Shown: positions 1-7,232 of the stretch, piece by piece
Numbering within the stretch: the stretch's first letter is position 1
Layout: each line of letters opens with the position of its first letter
DNA from: Eubacterium sp.
GTDB lineage: Bacteria > Bacillota > Clostridia > Lachnospirales > CAG-274
Reading direction: 5' to 3'
Assembly: GCA_020859645.1 (NCBI GenBank)
Contig: JAJBVU010000104.1
Coordinates: 1 to 18,012, forward strand
DNA length: 18,012 nt
Program-made: the position numbers and the translations under genes
Notes under the pieces: model-generated
What the model was told of the DNA's origin: nothing
What the model saw: only the letters and a program-made list of their open reading frames with translations
Databases searched by the model: none

Positions 1-49
1 TTTCTCTATAATGCAAAACTTCATTAGATATTAGTAGGACTTTTTTCAC
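1..49 (-). CDS. Glycosyltransferase, N-terminal fragment cut by window edge
   Basis: Only the first 16 codons are visible. A GTG start at 49-47 opens a frame reading VKKVLLISNEVLHYRE, with no stop before the edge. An AAAGGAG ribosome binding site lies 7 bases upstream, overlapping the end of the preceding acetyltransferase gene, whose stop is 2 bases before this start. The K-K-V-L-L-I-S-N-E pattern is a hydrophobic beta strand followed by a polar loop, typical of the first strand of GT-B glycosyltransferases (GT1/GT4) in polysaccharide clusters. The assignment is inferred from this short N-terminus and from position in the operon. The coding potential and the start are better supported than the exact family. 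Confidence 0.6.
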   Translation of the reverse strand, partial: MKKVLLISNEVLHYRE

Positions 50-51
50 AA

Positions 52-636
52 CTACACTCCTTTGATTTTCCACAATTTATCATAGTAGGCAAACTTATCT
101 CCATCTTCATATTGCGGATATAAGGATGCTTTATTTATTTTTCGTTCCACAAGTTTATCAGTTGTTCCTATAATTTTTATAGGGTTTCCCCCAACAACAC
201 TATTTTCAGGAACATCTTTTGTAACAACAGAGCCAGCGGCAATAACACAATTATTCCCAATCTTTACTCCATATCGAATAACAGAATGAGCACCAATGAA
301 AACATCATTTCCTATATCAATAGTATCCATCAAATACTCAAACTTGTACCCCCCCCAAGAATATCTTGAATTATTATTAAGCATTCTATGTATCACATCA
401 TGGGTTATAAATTCAACATCAGCACAGATAACAACATTATTCCCGATTGATATTCCCATAGGCTCCGTTGGAATCTTATAGGGATGAAAATATACATTAT
501 CGCCAAATTTATGAAACAGTCCACTCTTTCTTAAAATCTCGGCTCTTTCATATCCCATTTTACCAATTAGCATAGATAATATAAGCTTTGCCATAGTAAT
601 TCTGCGTGTTCTACGTAATGCTTTTACTTTATCCAT
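52..636 (-). CDS. Hexapeptide-repeat O-acetyltransferase with in-frame poly-G tract
   Basis: A 194-residue left-handed beta-helix acyltransferase of the LbH/maltose-O-acetyltransferase-like group, expected to move an acetyl group from acetyl-CoA onto a sugar of the surface polysaccharide in the cytoplasm. Hexapeptide repeats are visible in the middle (ISIGNN, ICADVEF) and the C-terminal half (IDIGNDVFIGAHSVI, VKIGNNCVIAAGSVV), followed by the usual closing VPENSVVGGNPIKIIG. The likely catalytic histidine is in THDVIHR near residue 79. I chose the ATG at 636 because GAGGT precedes it by about 8 bases and it sits 10 bases after the upstream glycosyltransferase stop; a longer frame to 678 would overlap that gene. 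Codons 94-96 (W-G-G) are built from eight consecutive G, so a one-base slip would truncate the protein. It reads through intact here, i.e. phase ON. Base composition is more AT-rich than the mannose genes of the same operon. Confidence 0.88.
   Translation of the reverse strand: MDKVKALRRTRRITMAKLILSMLIGKMGYERAEILRKSGLFHKFGDNVYFHPYKIPTEPMGISIGNNVVICADVEFITHDVIHRMLNNNSRYSWGGYKFEYLMDTIDIGNDVFIGAHSVIRYGVKIGNNCVIAAGSVVTKDVPENSVVGGNPIKIIGTTDKLVERKINKASLYPQYEDGDKFAYYDKLWKIKGV
349..356 (-). repeat. Poly-G tract (8 G on coding strand) inside acetyltransferase
   Basis: Eight consecutive C on the plus strand, read as G8 in the coding strand, encoding the end of W94 and G95-G96 of the acetyltransferase. 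The tract is in frame in this copy. It is a candidate slipped-strand phase-variation site, by analogy with the longer homopolymers at 3859-3867 and 4467-4473 in the same operon. Confidence 0.65.
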
Positions 637-646
637 AATGTTTACC

Positions 647-1846
647 TCAATCAAACTGTCCGGTAAAGAACTTCTCATAACCTTCTAAAAGCGCCTTACT
701 GGTATGCTCCCAGCTCAATTCATTCACTACCCTGTTTCTGCCGAATTCACCCATACGCCTGCGCTTATCCGGGTCATTCAGCAGCTCTATTATCTTCTTT
801 GCCATATCTTCTGCATCGTTATCTTTCGCATACAGCGATGCTTCCCGGGCAGAATATCTTCCCTCAGTAAGGTCGAACTGCACAATAGGCTTTCCGAGCG
901 CCATATACTCTAAAATCTTATTCATAGTGCTTTTGTCATTCATACTGTTATATGTATCGCTGTTAACACACACATCGGCAGTGTTCAGATACTCCAGCAG
1001 CTGCTGATCCGGCGCCCGTCCCGTAAATTCCACACAGTCATCAAGCCCCATTTCATGCGCCTGCTGTTTCAGTGCTTCCAAATGCGGACCGCCGCCCACA
1101 ATACCCCAAAAAACATTGTTCTCACGTTCTTTAATATACTTTGCCGCTTCAAGCAGATACTCAACGCCCTCCTGCTGACCGATTACACCGACATAGCCTA
1201 CCATGTATTTATAGCCTCGTTTGATGCTTTCAACAGGCGGTATGATTTTCATTCTTTCAAGCTTCGGACCGCTGCGGAGAACAATCACTCTTTCCGGATC
1301 CATTTTTCCACGCTCTACAGCGATCTTTTTGTAGCTTTCGTTTGTAACAAAGGCAAAGGTGCAATGCTTATATGTCTGACGTTCAAGCCAAATCTGACTG
1401 AAATACAGAGGACCGCTCGTCTTTCCGAACTTAGCTTCAAAAAGCTCGGGGCATATGTCATGATGGTCAAAAACATACTTCACTCCATACTTTTTAAAGT
1501 GTTTTGCCACCATATAAATGTCATCAGGCGGATTGCAGCCGTGAATTACATCAAAGCCGATTTCTTTGTATATCAGCTTTGCAAGACGAAGCTCTTCACG
1601 CAAAGCACTTGTATATTCTTTTAAATAACCCACAGCTCCGTCACCCTCTGTCGGCAAATCATGACGGAAGATATGAACGCCTTCAAGAGTTTCTCTTTCT
1701 TCAGAATAGCCCTTGCCTTTCGGGCAGATAACTGAAACCGTATATCCGTTAGCCGCCAGCGTGGTAGCTTCCTGCCATACACGTGTGTCAAACGGAACAG
1801 GCAGATTTTCAACGATGATCAGTACCTTTCGGTTTTTGGTGCTCAT
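647..1846 (-). CDS. GT4-family glycosyltransferase
   Basis: A 399-residue GT-B fold retaining glycosyltransferase that would add a sugar from a nucleotide donor to the growing polysaccharide repeat unit at the inner membrane face. The N-terminal domain begins RKVLIIVENLPVPFDTRVWQ, typical of GT4 enzymes of the WbuB type, and contains DVIHGCNPPDD and the acceptor-side motif FDHHD. The C-terminal donor domain begins around residue 220 with VGYVGVIGQQEG, continues with GIVGGGPHLEAL and F-T-G-R, and has the conserved NKILEYMALGKPIV helix that carries the donor-binding glutamate. The start at 1846 is set by GAGGAG 7 bases upstream; it lies one base after the stop of the heparinase-like gene. It ends 10 bases before the acetyltransferase start. 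The sugar specificity cannot be read from the sequence. Confidence 0.92.
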   Translation of the reverse strand: MSTKNRKVLIIVENLPVPFDTRVWQEATTLAANGYTVSVICPKGKGYSEERETLEGVHIFRHDLPTEGDGAVGYLKEYTSALREELRLAKLIYKEIGFDVIHGCNPPDDIYMVAKHFKKYGVKYVFDHHDICPELFEAKFGKTSGPLYFSQIWLERQTYKHCTFAFVTNESYKKIAVERGKMDPERVIVLRSGPKLERMKIIPPVESIKRGYKYMVGYVGVIGQQEGVEYLLEAAKYIKERENNVFWGIVGGGPHLEALKQQAHEMGLDDCVEFTGRAPDQQLLEYLNTADVCVNSDTYNSMNDKSTMNKILEYMALGKPIVQFDLTEGRYSAREASLYAKDNDAEDMAKKIIELLNDPDKRRRMGEFGRNRVVNELSWEHTSKALLEGYEKFFTGQFD

Positions 1847-1847
1847 A

Positions 1848-3722
1848 TTATCTCTCCTCAATCTTTATCCTTATTTCCAGTTTATTTGCAGCCGCTTTAA
1901 TGCTTATACATTTCGAAAGTTCGTATACTCCGTATTTTCTTGAATGAGGCTTATCAACTATCCTCATATCAAAATCTTTCTCACAGCCAATCTTCATTAC
2001 TGCATTGATATTTTTTGTGGAAATGTGTACTGCATTCTTCGACAATCTAACTTCTGTATCCGGAGCCAAGATAAAATTTGCAGCCATAGCTGACTCTGCT
2101 GTTATTTCATCAGAAATGCACAGTTCATCTCTGCTGTTAAATGTATATGTCCTTGTATGTATTACGGGCAAATATCCATTATGACATGCTTTTACCTTCA
2201 CATTACCTTTATCTTCCACAAAATCAATTAATTTACACTCCGCTCTCTTACCCCACAGGAAAGCACCGAGCATTTCCGACTGGTCTTTGCCGTCAATACA
2301 CACTGTGTTATGGTTCTCAGTTCGGCGGAGAGCATTTCTGTTTTCTATATCGCAGTGATATATGTATGTGCCGGGGTCTGCAAAAACCGGCTGTCCGTCA
2401 GCATACATCTGAAAACTCAATGCGTCGGCATGTCCGTGAGCGGCAATGCTTCCGAAGCCTAAAGCTGCATGGTCTATGCCTATCAGAATTCTCTCATCGT
2501 CACTACGGAGAATCGTGTTGCCGCCTTCTTTATAACAGGCGCATTTCTTAGGAATATACCTTTCTTTCTTGCTGACGGCTGTCCGTTCTTCGTCTGTAAA
2601 CAGCCACTTCAAATTCTCACAGCAGTCGCTTATGTCTGTAAACCTTCTGTCAAGCAGACAGCTCATAAGCCCCTGAACATACCTGTAATGATTATATCCG
2701 CCGCAAAGATCAAGAATTTTGCCTTCATCATTGTCGCCGAATTCAACAGCCTCGCCGTATTTTCCAATACAGGTTGTGAGATAGTCTGACATCTTTGAAA
2801 GCCATTGATACCAGCTTTTCGGCACCTCTATATCGTTTTTTAAAAGCAGACGCATAAGCAAACCAACTGCTTCCATGTAAAAAGACTGATAGTGAAGGGA
2901 CAATTCTTTGTTGACCCCGTCCGAATAGTTTTGCAGAGGAAACTCTCTGGTCAGAATAGAAACAGCCAAGTCGATCCATTTCTGCTTTCCAAACAATACG
3001 CCGCTTTGACCTATCGCATATGCTTCAACTATCAAATGATTATTTGCTGAGGAATATCTTGAATAATGATTTTCAATGTAGGCTGTCATGTTCAGTATTC
3101 CGGTCTGCAGCTGCGCAAGTATTTCCGTCGGAACATCATCCGACTTTGCAAGGAAACAATATGTATAACACCAATTACTGCAGCGGATGGCAATTTCCAT
3201 AACACTTGTCCAAGAAATTCCCCAAAGAAACGGATTTTTCTTATTCCAGTCTTCAAAAAGCATAGTCAGCTCGTTCAAATACTTCTTATCACCCGATGCG
3301 TAATAGTCCTTTGCAAGCAAAGCAAACTGAAAATGCCTGTTCAGCTCCCAGTTTGTGCGGGCATCACCTATGTCGTCCCTCTGCTTGTAATTCAAAGAAT
3401 ATGAAAAAGTATCCGTCCACTCATTGTCTGTTTGAAACCCTGCTGACCACTTTTTCTTAAACTTCTCATAGTTATAGCCGCCGAGTAAAGGAATTGAAGA
3501 TATTAAAGAATAATCTTTGTTTTCAAAATTTAAGCGCATTTTATCTGCGTCTAAGCTCAAGCCTTCCAAGCTCTTGTCAAACAGTTCATCTGCGACTGAG
3601 CATTTATAAGAGCGGAATTGCTTCTCTTCTCTTTTCTGTATTTGTTTTTGAGATAACCGCCATGCGACTTCCGGTATGCTCATTGCTTTCAGACGACGCA
3701 TTAACCAAGCAATATCCGCCAT
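1848..3722 (-). CDS. Heparinase II/III (alginate-lyase family) protein
   Basis: A 624-residue member of the heparinase II/III family (Hepar_II_III N-terminal alpha/alpha toroid plus C-terminal beta-sandwich). The toroid holds NNHLIVEA (residues 227-234) and HYQSFYMEA (277-285), the usual positions of the catalytic Asn/His and Tyr region. The beta-sandwich holds HGHADALSF (429-437), VFADPGTY and HNTVCIDGKDQSE (471-483), all hallmarks of the family. There is no signal peptide, as is common for heparinase-like proteins encoded in polysaccharide operons, which are thought to edit or release polymer rather than feed on it. Known family members cleave uronic-acid-containing glycans by beta-elimination, which fits the GDP-mannose 6-dehydrogenase in the same operon. 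The start at 3722 is supported by AAGGAG upstream; longer frames lack a better site. Lyase activity is inferred. Confidence 0.9.
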   Translation of the reverse strand: MADIAWLMRRLKAMSIPEVAWRLSQKQIQKREEKQFRSYKCSVADELFDKSLEGLSLDADKMRLNFENKDYSLISSIPLLGGYNYEKFKKKWSAGFQTDNEWTDTFSYSLNYKQRDDIGDARTNWELNRHFQFALLAKDYYASGDKKYLNELTMLFEDWNKKNPFLWGISWTSVMEIAIRCSNWCYTYCFLAKSDDVPTEILAQLQTGILNMTAYIENHYSRYSSANNHLIVEAYAIGQSGVLFGKQKWIDLAVSILTREFPLQNYSDGVNKELSLHYQSFYMEAVGLLMRLLLKNDIEVPKSWYQWLSKMSDYLTTCIGKYGEAVEFGDNDEGKILDLCGGYNHYRYVQGLMSCLLDRRFTDISDCCENLKWLFTDEERTAVSKKERYIPKKCACYKEGGNTILRSDDERILIGIDHAALGFGSIAAHGHADALSFQMYADGQPVFADPGTYIYHCDIENRNALRRTENHNTVCIDGKDQSEMLGAFLWGKRAECKLIDFVEDKGNVKVKACHNGYLPVIHTRTYTFNSRDELCISDEITAESAMAANFILAPDTEVRLSKNAVHISTKNINAVMKIGCEKDFDMRIVDKPHSRKYGVYELSKCISIKAAANKLEIRIKIEER

Positions 3723-3741
3723 TTGTACCTCTCTCCTTGAG

Positions 3742-3965
3742 TTATTCACTCGACTCTGACTTATAATTAAATTTCACGGGCTTCGCGGGCATACCAACAG
3801 CAGTACAATCTCTCGGTAAAAAATGTTCCCTTCCCTATATCAGCTTGGTAGGGTATTACCCCCCCCCATGCAGCGTATTGCAACTTTTATAACCATGGCT
3901 AGTGGGGTTAATTTATGCAAATATAACCACCTTTCTGCTCTATAAAGCCGTATAACACCGTTCAT
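3742..3965 (-). pseudogene. Serine-acetyltransferase-like gene, internally deleted and frameshifted
   Basis: This 224-base gap is a broken gene. From an ATG at 3965 with AGGAG 8 bases upstream, the frame reads MNGVIRLYRAERWLYLHKL, then a hydrophobic helix, and reaches a poly-G tract at 3859-3867. As written (G9) it stops at 3840-3842 after 41 residues. Removing one G restores MGGVIPYQADIGKGTFF, the conserved entry into the beta-helix of CysE-like serine acetyltransferases. A third frame from about 3810 to 3742 reads LPRDCTAVGMPAKPVKF and a short tail, the conserved C-terminal end of the same family. The roughly 100-residue hexapeptide-repeat core that should join them is absent. Spacing to the genes on both sides (30 and 19 bases) fits an operon member. 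It would have acetylated a polysaccharide sugar; as it stands it cannot make an active enzyme. Confidence 0.78.
3859..3867 (-). repeat. Poly-G tract (9 G on coding strand) in broken acetyltransferase
   Basis: Nine consecutive C on the plus strand, the longest homopolymer of G or C seen in the window. It lies 32 codons into the acetyltransferase remnant. Eight G would keep the first reading frame open into the IPYQADIGKGT motif; nine G cause a stop eight codons later. Confidence 0.75.
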
Positions 3966-3995
3966 ATTTATATCTCCTGTTAAAATTTTTCAACT

Positions 3996-4752
3996 TTATT
4001 CAATGCCGAACTCATCTGCAATTTCTCTGTTGATTTTTATCTTTGGTCGAACTGCAAGCTCTACTTTTCTTTTCCAACTCAAATCTCCGCCATTCAGCAT
4101 AGAATGATTATCACCGGTATTTCGCACATATATAGTAGATGGAAAAGGTAATTGAGCTAAAGCACGCCCTTGCTTCTTTAGATAATCCGGAATTACTCTA
4201 TGTGATTTTCTGCAAATCCATATATCCTTTAGGCTGTCATCCCACAAGTTCTCAGGCATCTTATCAGGCAAATCTTCCACAGAATAATTGACAATTGAAC
4301 AAGATCCGCAAATCCTGTGTAGTGACGCTAATTTTTTCACATAATCGAATCCATCATTGTATGCATATCCATATGAACTGAGAAAACCGTTTTCATTAGG
4401 GTGACAATTAACATATTCCGCAATTCGATTTGAAACCAAATCGTCGGAATCAACCATCATTGTATACCCCCCCACTTTCACGGATTCTGCCTGCTATCAT
4501 GGATACTTTCCATCCTTTGTCAAACATCATCTCTTTACGGTTAGTGGGCGTTGGGGTATCAGAAATCAAGAATTCAACTCTGTCATCATATTCGTGTGTC
4601 AGCTCCGGCTTATCGTGACAAGCTACAAATATCTTAAACTCAGGGTCTGTCTGCCTATATACAGATTGTAAAGTTCTGTTGAAAACTCTCTCGACATTCT
4701 TCCAGTCATTTGATGCTGCTTTCGACCTTAAAGGTATTCCAAAATAAATCAT
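3996..4752 (-). pseudogene. GT-A glycosyltransferase split by a poly-G frameshift (phase-OFF candidate)
   Basis: Two overlapping frames together make one glycosyltransferase. The first starts at ATG 4752 (GGAG 6 bases upstream), reads MIYFGIPLRS onward for 100 residues and ends at 4450. The second continues from the poly-G tract at 4467-4473 to a stop at 3996. With six (or nine) G instead of seven, the frames join as RESGG-YTMMVDSDDLVS, giving a protein of 251 (or 252) residues. The joined product has a Rossmann-like start, the RVFNRTLQSVYRQTDPEFKI segment typical of GT2-like enzymes, and the metal-binding DSDD directly after the tract. The OFF form loses the DxD site and all of the C-terminal half. 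The gene would add a sugar to the surface polysaccharide; its specificity is unknown. It could be a reversible phase-OFF state, a fixed mutation or a base-calling error in the homopolymer. Confidence 0.85.
4467..4473 (-). repeat. Poly-G tract (7 G on coding strand) at the glycosyltransferase frameshift
   Basis: Seven consecutive C on the plus strand sit exactly where the two glycosyltransferase frames need to switch, five codons before the DSDD metal-binding motif. A change of minus one or plus two G restores a full-length protein. Confidence 0.78.
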
Positions 4753-4813
4753 AGTTTTCTCCAATTCTCCGCCTTAATAATAGTCTTATTTAACCGGACT
4801 TATTAATTTCAAA

Positions 4814-6187
4814 TCAAAACTCCGTTTTCGCCATATCTCTTACCAACTTATCATTCTGCGCAGGGTTAGCATTAATGTTTCCCCAACTGATTCCTTCATA
4901 GTTGCCTTCGTAATCTATTTCATTAAATTGACGTACTAAATCAACGATAGCCTTATGAGGATATTTAGCAGGTACATCTGCAAATTCCTTCTCCTTGTTT
5001 GTTACAACAAGCACGTCGCATTCAGAGCATACAGCATCGAGGTCATCAGTGATAATGTCATACAGATGCGGAAGCTTTGCAGCGATAAAGTCTGCATTTG
5101 TACCTGTCAGCTGCGACACACGTACATTTTTATCATAGATATGAATTTCATAACCCTTGCCCAGAAGTGCCTCTGCAACATCAATAATCGGGCTGCAGCG
5201 GAGATCATCCGTGCCGGACTTGAAGCTCAGTCCAAGGATACCGATCTTTCTCTTGCCCTTACTTTCTATAATATCAACTGCATTCTTTTTCTGAATTTCA
5301 TTGCTTGAATTAATCGCCATAATAACCGGCACATCCACATACAGATCATGAGCCAAGGTACGCAAAGCCTTAGAATCCTTCGGCAGGCAGGAGCCGCCGT
5401 AAGCAAAGCCGGGCTTAAAATAATAGGGCGAAATATTCAGCTGCTTATCCTTGCAGAAAATTTCCATAACCTTGTGACTGTCAATGCCGAGACCCTTGCA
5501 GATATTGCCTACCTCATTGCCGAAAACAATTTTCAGAGCATGGTATGTATTATTCACATACTTCATAATCTCAGCAACTTCAATGTCTGTGGCAATAAAC
5601 TCGCCGGGAATATCCTTATAGAGTTCACGGAACATTGCTTCGGCTTTCTCATTGTCTGTACCGATCAGAGTAAGAGGCGGATTCAAATAATCCTGAACAG
5701 CTGTACCTTCACGAAGGAACTCAGGGTTTGATACAACCGTAAAATCAACATTTCTCTTTTTTCCTGATGCTTCCTCAATAATCTCTCCGACCTTCTTGTT
5801 TGTTCCCGGAAGGACTGTACTGCGGATGGCAACGACATGGAAAGAATCCTTGTCTTTCAGAGCCTCTCCGATTTCACGGGCAACTCCGTAGATATAATTC
5901 AGGTTCAGATGACCTTCCTTGCTGCTGGGTGTACCGACAACAATAAAAGAGATTTCTGAATTATGCACTGCATAGCGGTAATCCATTGTACCTTCCAGAA
6001 GTCCTTTATCATGCGCTTCCTTAACAAGCTCATCAATTTCAGCTTCGATGATGGTCGGGCGTCCTTGATTGATCAGGTTTACCTTGTTTTCCGACACATC
6101 ATTTCCAATGACATGATGTCCAAGCTTTGCACAGCACGCCGCACCTACACATCCTACATATCCAAGTCCAAAATAGCTTATGTTCAT
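4814..6187 (-). CDS. GDP-mannose 6-dehydrogenase (AlgD-like)
   Basis: A 457-residue nucleotide-sugar 6-dehydrogenase, most like AlgD, which oxidises GDP-mannose to GDP-mannuronic acid with two NAD+. The N-terminal NAD-binding fold shows GLGYVG (residues 8-13). The substrate domain shows SNPEFLREGTA (153-163) and GFAYGGSCLPKD (260-271), with catalytic Cys267. The F-A-Y/F-G-G-S-C-L form is characteristic of AlgD rather than of UDP-glucose dehydrogenases, which usually have G-Y-G-G-S-C-F. The C-terminal domain has LGLSFKSGTDDLRCSP and GKGYEIHIYDKNV. Length matches the family (about 436-460). GAGGAG precedes the ATG. The neighbouring mannose genes support GDP-mannose as substrate, though UDP-glucose or UDP-ManNAc specificity cannot be excluded by eye. 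Confidence 0.88.
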   Translation of the reverse strand: MNISYFGLGYVGCVGAACCAKLGHHVIGNDVSENKVNLINQGRPTIIEAEIDELVKEAHDKGLLEGTMDYRYAVHNSEISFIVVGTPSSKEGHLNLNYIYGVAREIGEALKDKDSFHVVAIRSTVLPGTNKKVGEIIEEASGKKRNVDFTVVSNPEFLREGTAVQDYLNPPLTLIGTDNEKAEAMFRELYKDIPGEFIATDIEVAEIMKYVNNTYHALKIVFGNEVGNICKGLGIDSHKVMEIFCKDKQLNISPYYFKPGFAYGGSCLPKDSKALRTLAHDLYVDVPVIMAINSSNEIQKKNAVDIIESKGKRKIGILGLSFKSGTDDLRCSPIIDVAEALLGKGYEIHIYDKNVRVSQLTGTNADFIAAKLPHLYDIITDDLDAVCSECDVLVVTNKEKEFADVPAKYPHKAIVDLVRQFNEIDYEGNYEGISWGNINANPAQNDKLVRDMAKTEF

Positions 6188-6239
6188 AATGATTGTCTCC
6201 TCAATTATTATTTTTATGGTGTGGGTGCCTTCAATACGC

Positions 6240-7199
6240 CTAACACCTTATTTTCAAAAGTTCTACTTCGCCAACTATATGGCATCTTCCAAGCCCTGCA
6301 GGAAGAAAAACACAGTCTCCTTTTTTAAATCTTAACGGCTTGTGGATGTTTTCTGTTTCAATTCCTCCGCTTCCGTCAATACACAACAACACCTGAAAAG
6401 AAGTATCAAATACAGAGAAAGCAAACGCCTTGCTCACCTGAATTCTTTCAGTCTCAAAATACTTACACCTGCACAGGATTTCTCTGGAGCAGCCGGGGTA
6501 ATATCTGCACAGCCTTGCATGTTGGATAACCGGAGGGCTTGCCTTCATATTCATAACATCCAACGCTTTATCAAAATGAAGTTCCCGACGTTTTCCGTTT
6601 TTATCCGTTCTGTTATAGTCATACACTCGATAGGTTACATTAGAGCTTTCCTGAATTTCGGCTATCAGTGTACCTGCGCCTATTGCATGTACCAATCCTG
6701 CCGGAATATAAAATATATCGCCTTTTTTCACAGGTATCTTCTGCAGGTGTTTGCTTAGATTTCCTGCTTCCACTGCATTCCTCAGCTGTGATTCTGTCAC
6801 ATCGTGTGCAAAGCCGATAACAAGTGAAGCTCCCGGCAATGCATCAAGAACATACCACATTTCGCTCTTCCCGTTCTGATGTTCATGCACACGGGCATAT
6901 TCATCATCGGGATGAACCTGTACCGATAAATCCAGCTTCGCATCTATAAACTTAGCCAGTATCGGCAGTTCTCCGTCAGTTTTTGTTCCCAAATAATCCG
7001 GGTTTTCGTTCAAAACATCGGAAAGCGTCCTGTCTTTATAATCTCCGTTTATCACCACGCTTTGCCCGTCGGGATGCACTGAGCATTCCCATGATTCAGC
7101 AAGCGGAGCAACATCCAAATCCTTATTAAATTCAGTCTTCAGTCTTATTCCGCCCCAAAGATAATCCTTGCCGACGGGCTTCAAAAGCATTGGCTCCAT
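6240..7199 (-). CDS. manA: Mannose-6-phosphate isomerase, class I
   Basis: A 319-residue zinc-dependent isomerase that interconverts fructose-6-phosphate and mannose-6-phosphate in the cytoplasm, the entry step to GDP-mannose. The short Firmicute-type form is shown by the start MEPMLLKPVGKDYLWGG. Zinc ligands are visible as Q94 and H96 (SVQVHPDD), E113 (KSEMWYV) and H171 (IPAGLVHAI). The active-site arginine is R191 in TYRVYDYNR. The remaining C-terminal residues form the second cupin-like barrel, ending KGDCVFLPAGLG. The start has AAAGGA 8 bases upstream. It lies 33 bases after the guanylyltransferase stop and 52 bases before the dehydrogenase start, within the same operon. Residues, length and context all agree. 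Confidence 0.93.
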   Translation of the reverse strand: MEPMLLKPVGKDYLWGGIRLKTEFNKDLDVAPLAESWECSVHPDGQSVVINGDYKDRTLSDVLNENPDYLGTKTDGELPILAKFIDAKLDLSVQVHPDDEYARVHEHQNGKSEMWYVLDALPGASLVIGFAHDVTESQLRNAVEAGNLSKHLQKIPVKKGDIFYIPAGLVHAIGAGTLIAEIQESSNVTYRVYDYNRTDKNGKRRELHFDKALDVMNMKASPPVIQHARLCRYYPGCSREILCRCKYFETERIQVSKAFAFSVFDTSFQVLLCIDGSGGIETENIHKPLRFKKGDCVFLPAGLGRCHIVGEVELLKIRC

Positions 7200-7232
7200 A
7201 GGCTGTTTCCTTTATATTGCTTCTATCTGTAT

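Noticed and set aside
1055..1624. Long plus-strand open frames opposite the glycosyltransferase and other minus-strand genes
   Set aside because: They lie entirely within strongly supported genes, lack ribosome binding sites and have no recognisable domains; they are antisense shadows.
4775..4815. A weak stem after the dehydrogenase-glycosyltransferase junction as a terminator inside the polysaccharide operon
   Set aside because: Only four uninterrupted pairs (AGTC/GACT), AT-rich and not followed by a T-run in the direction of transcription.
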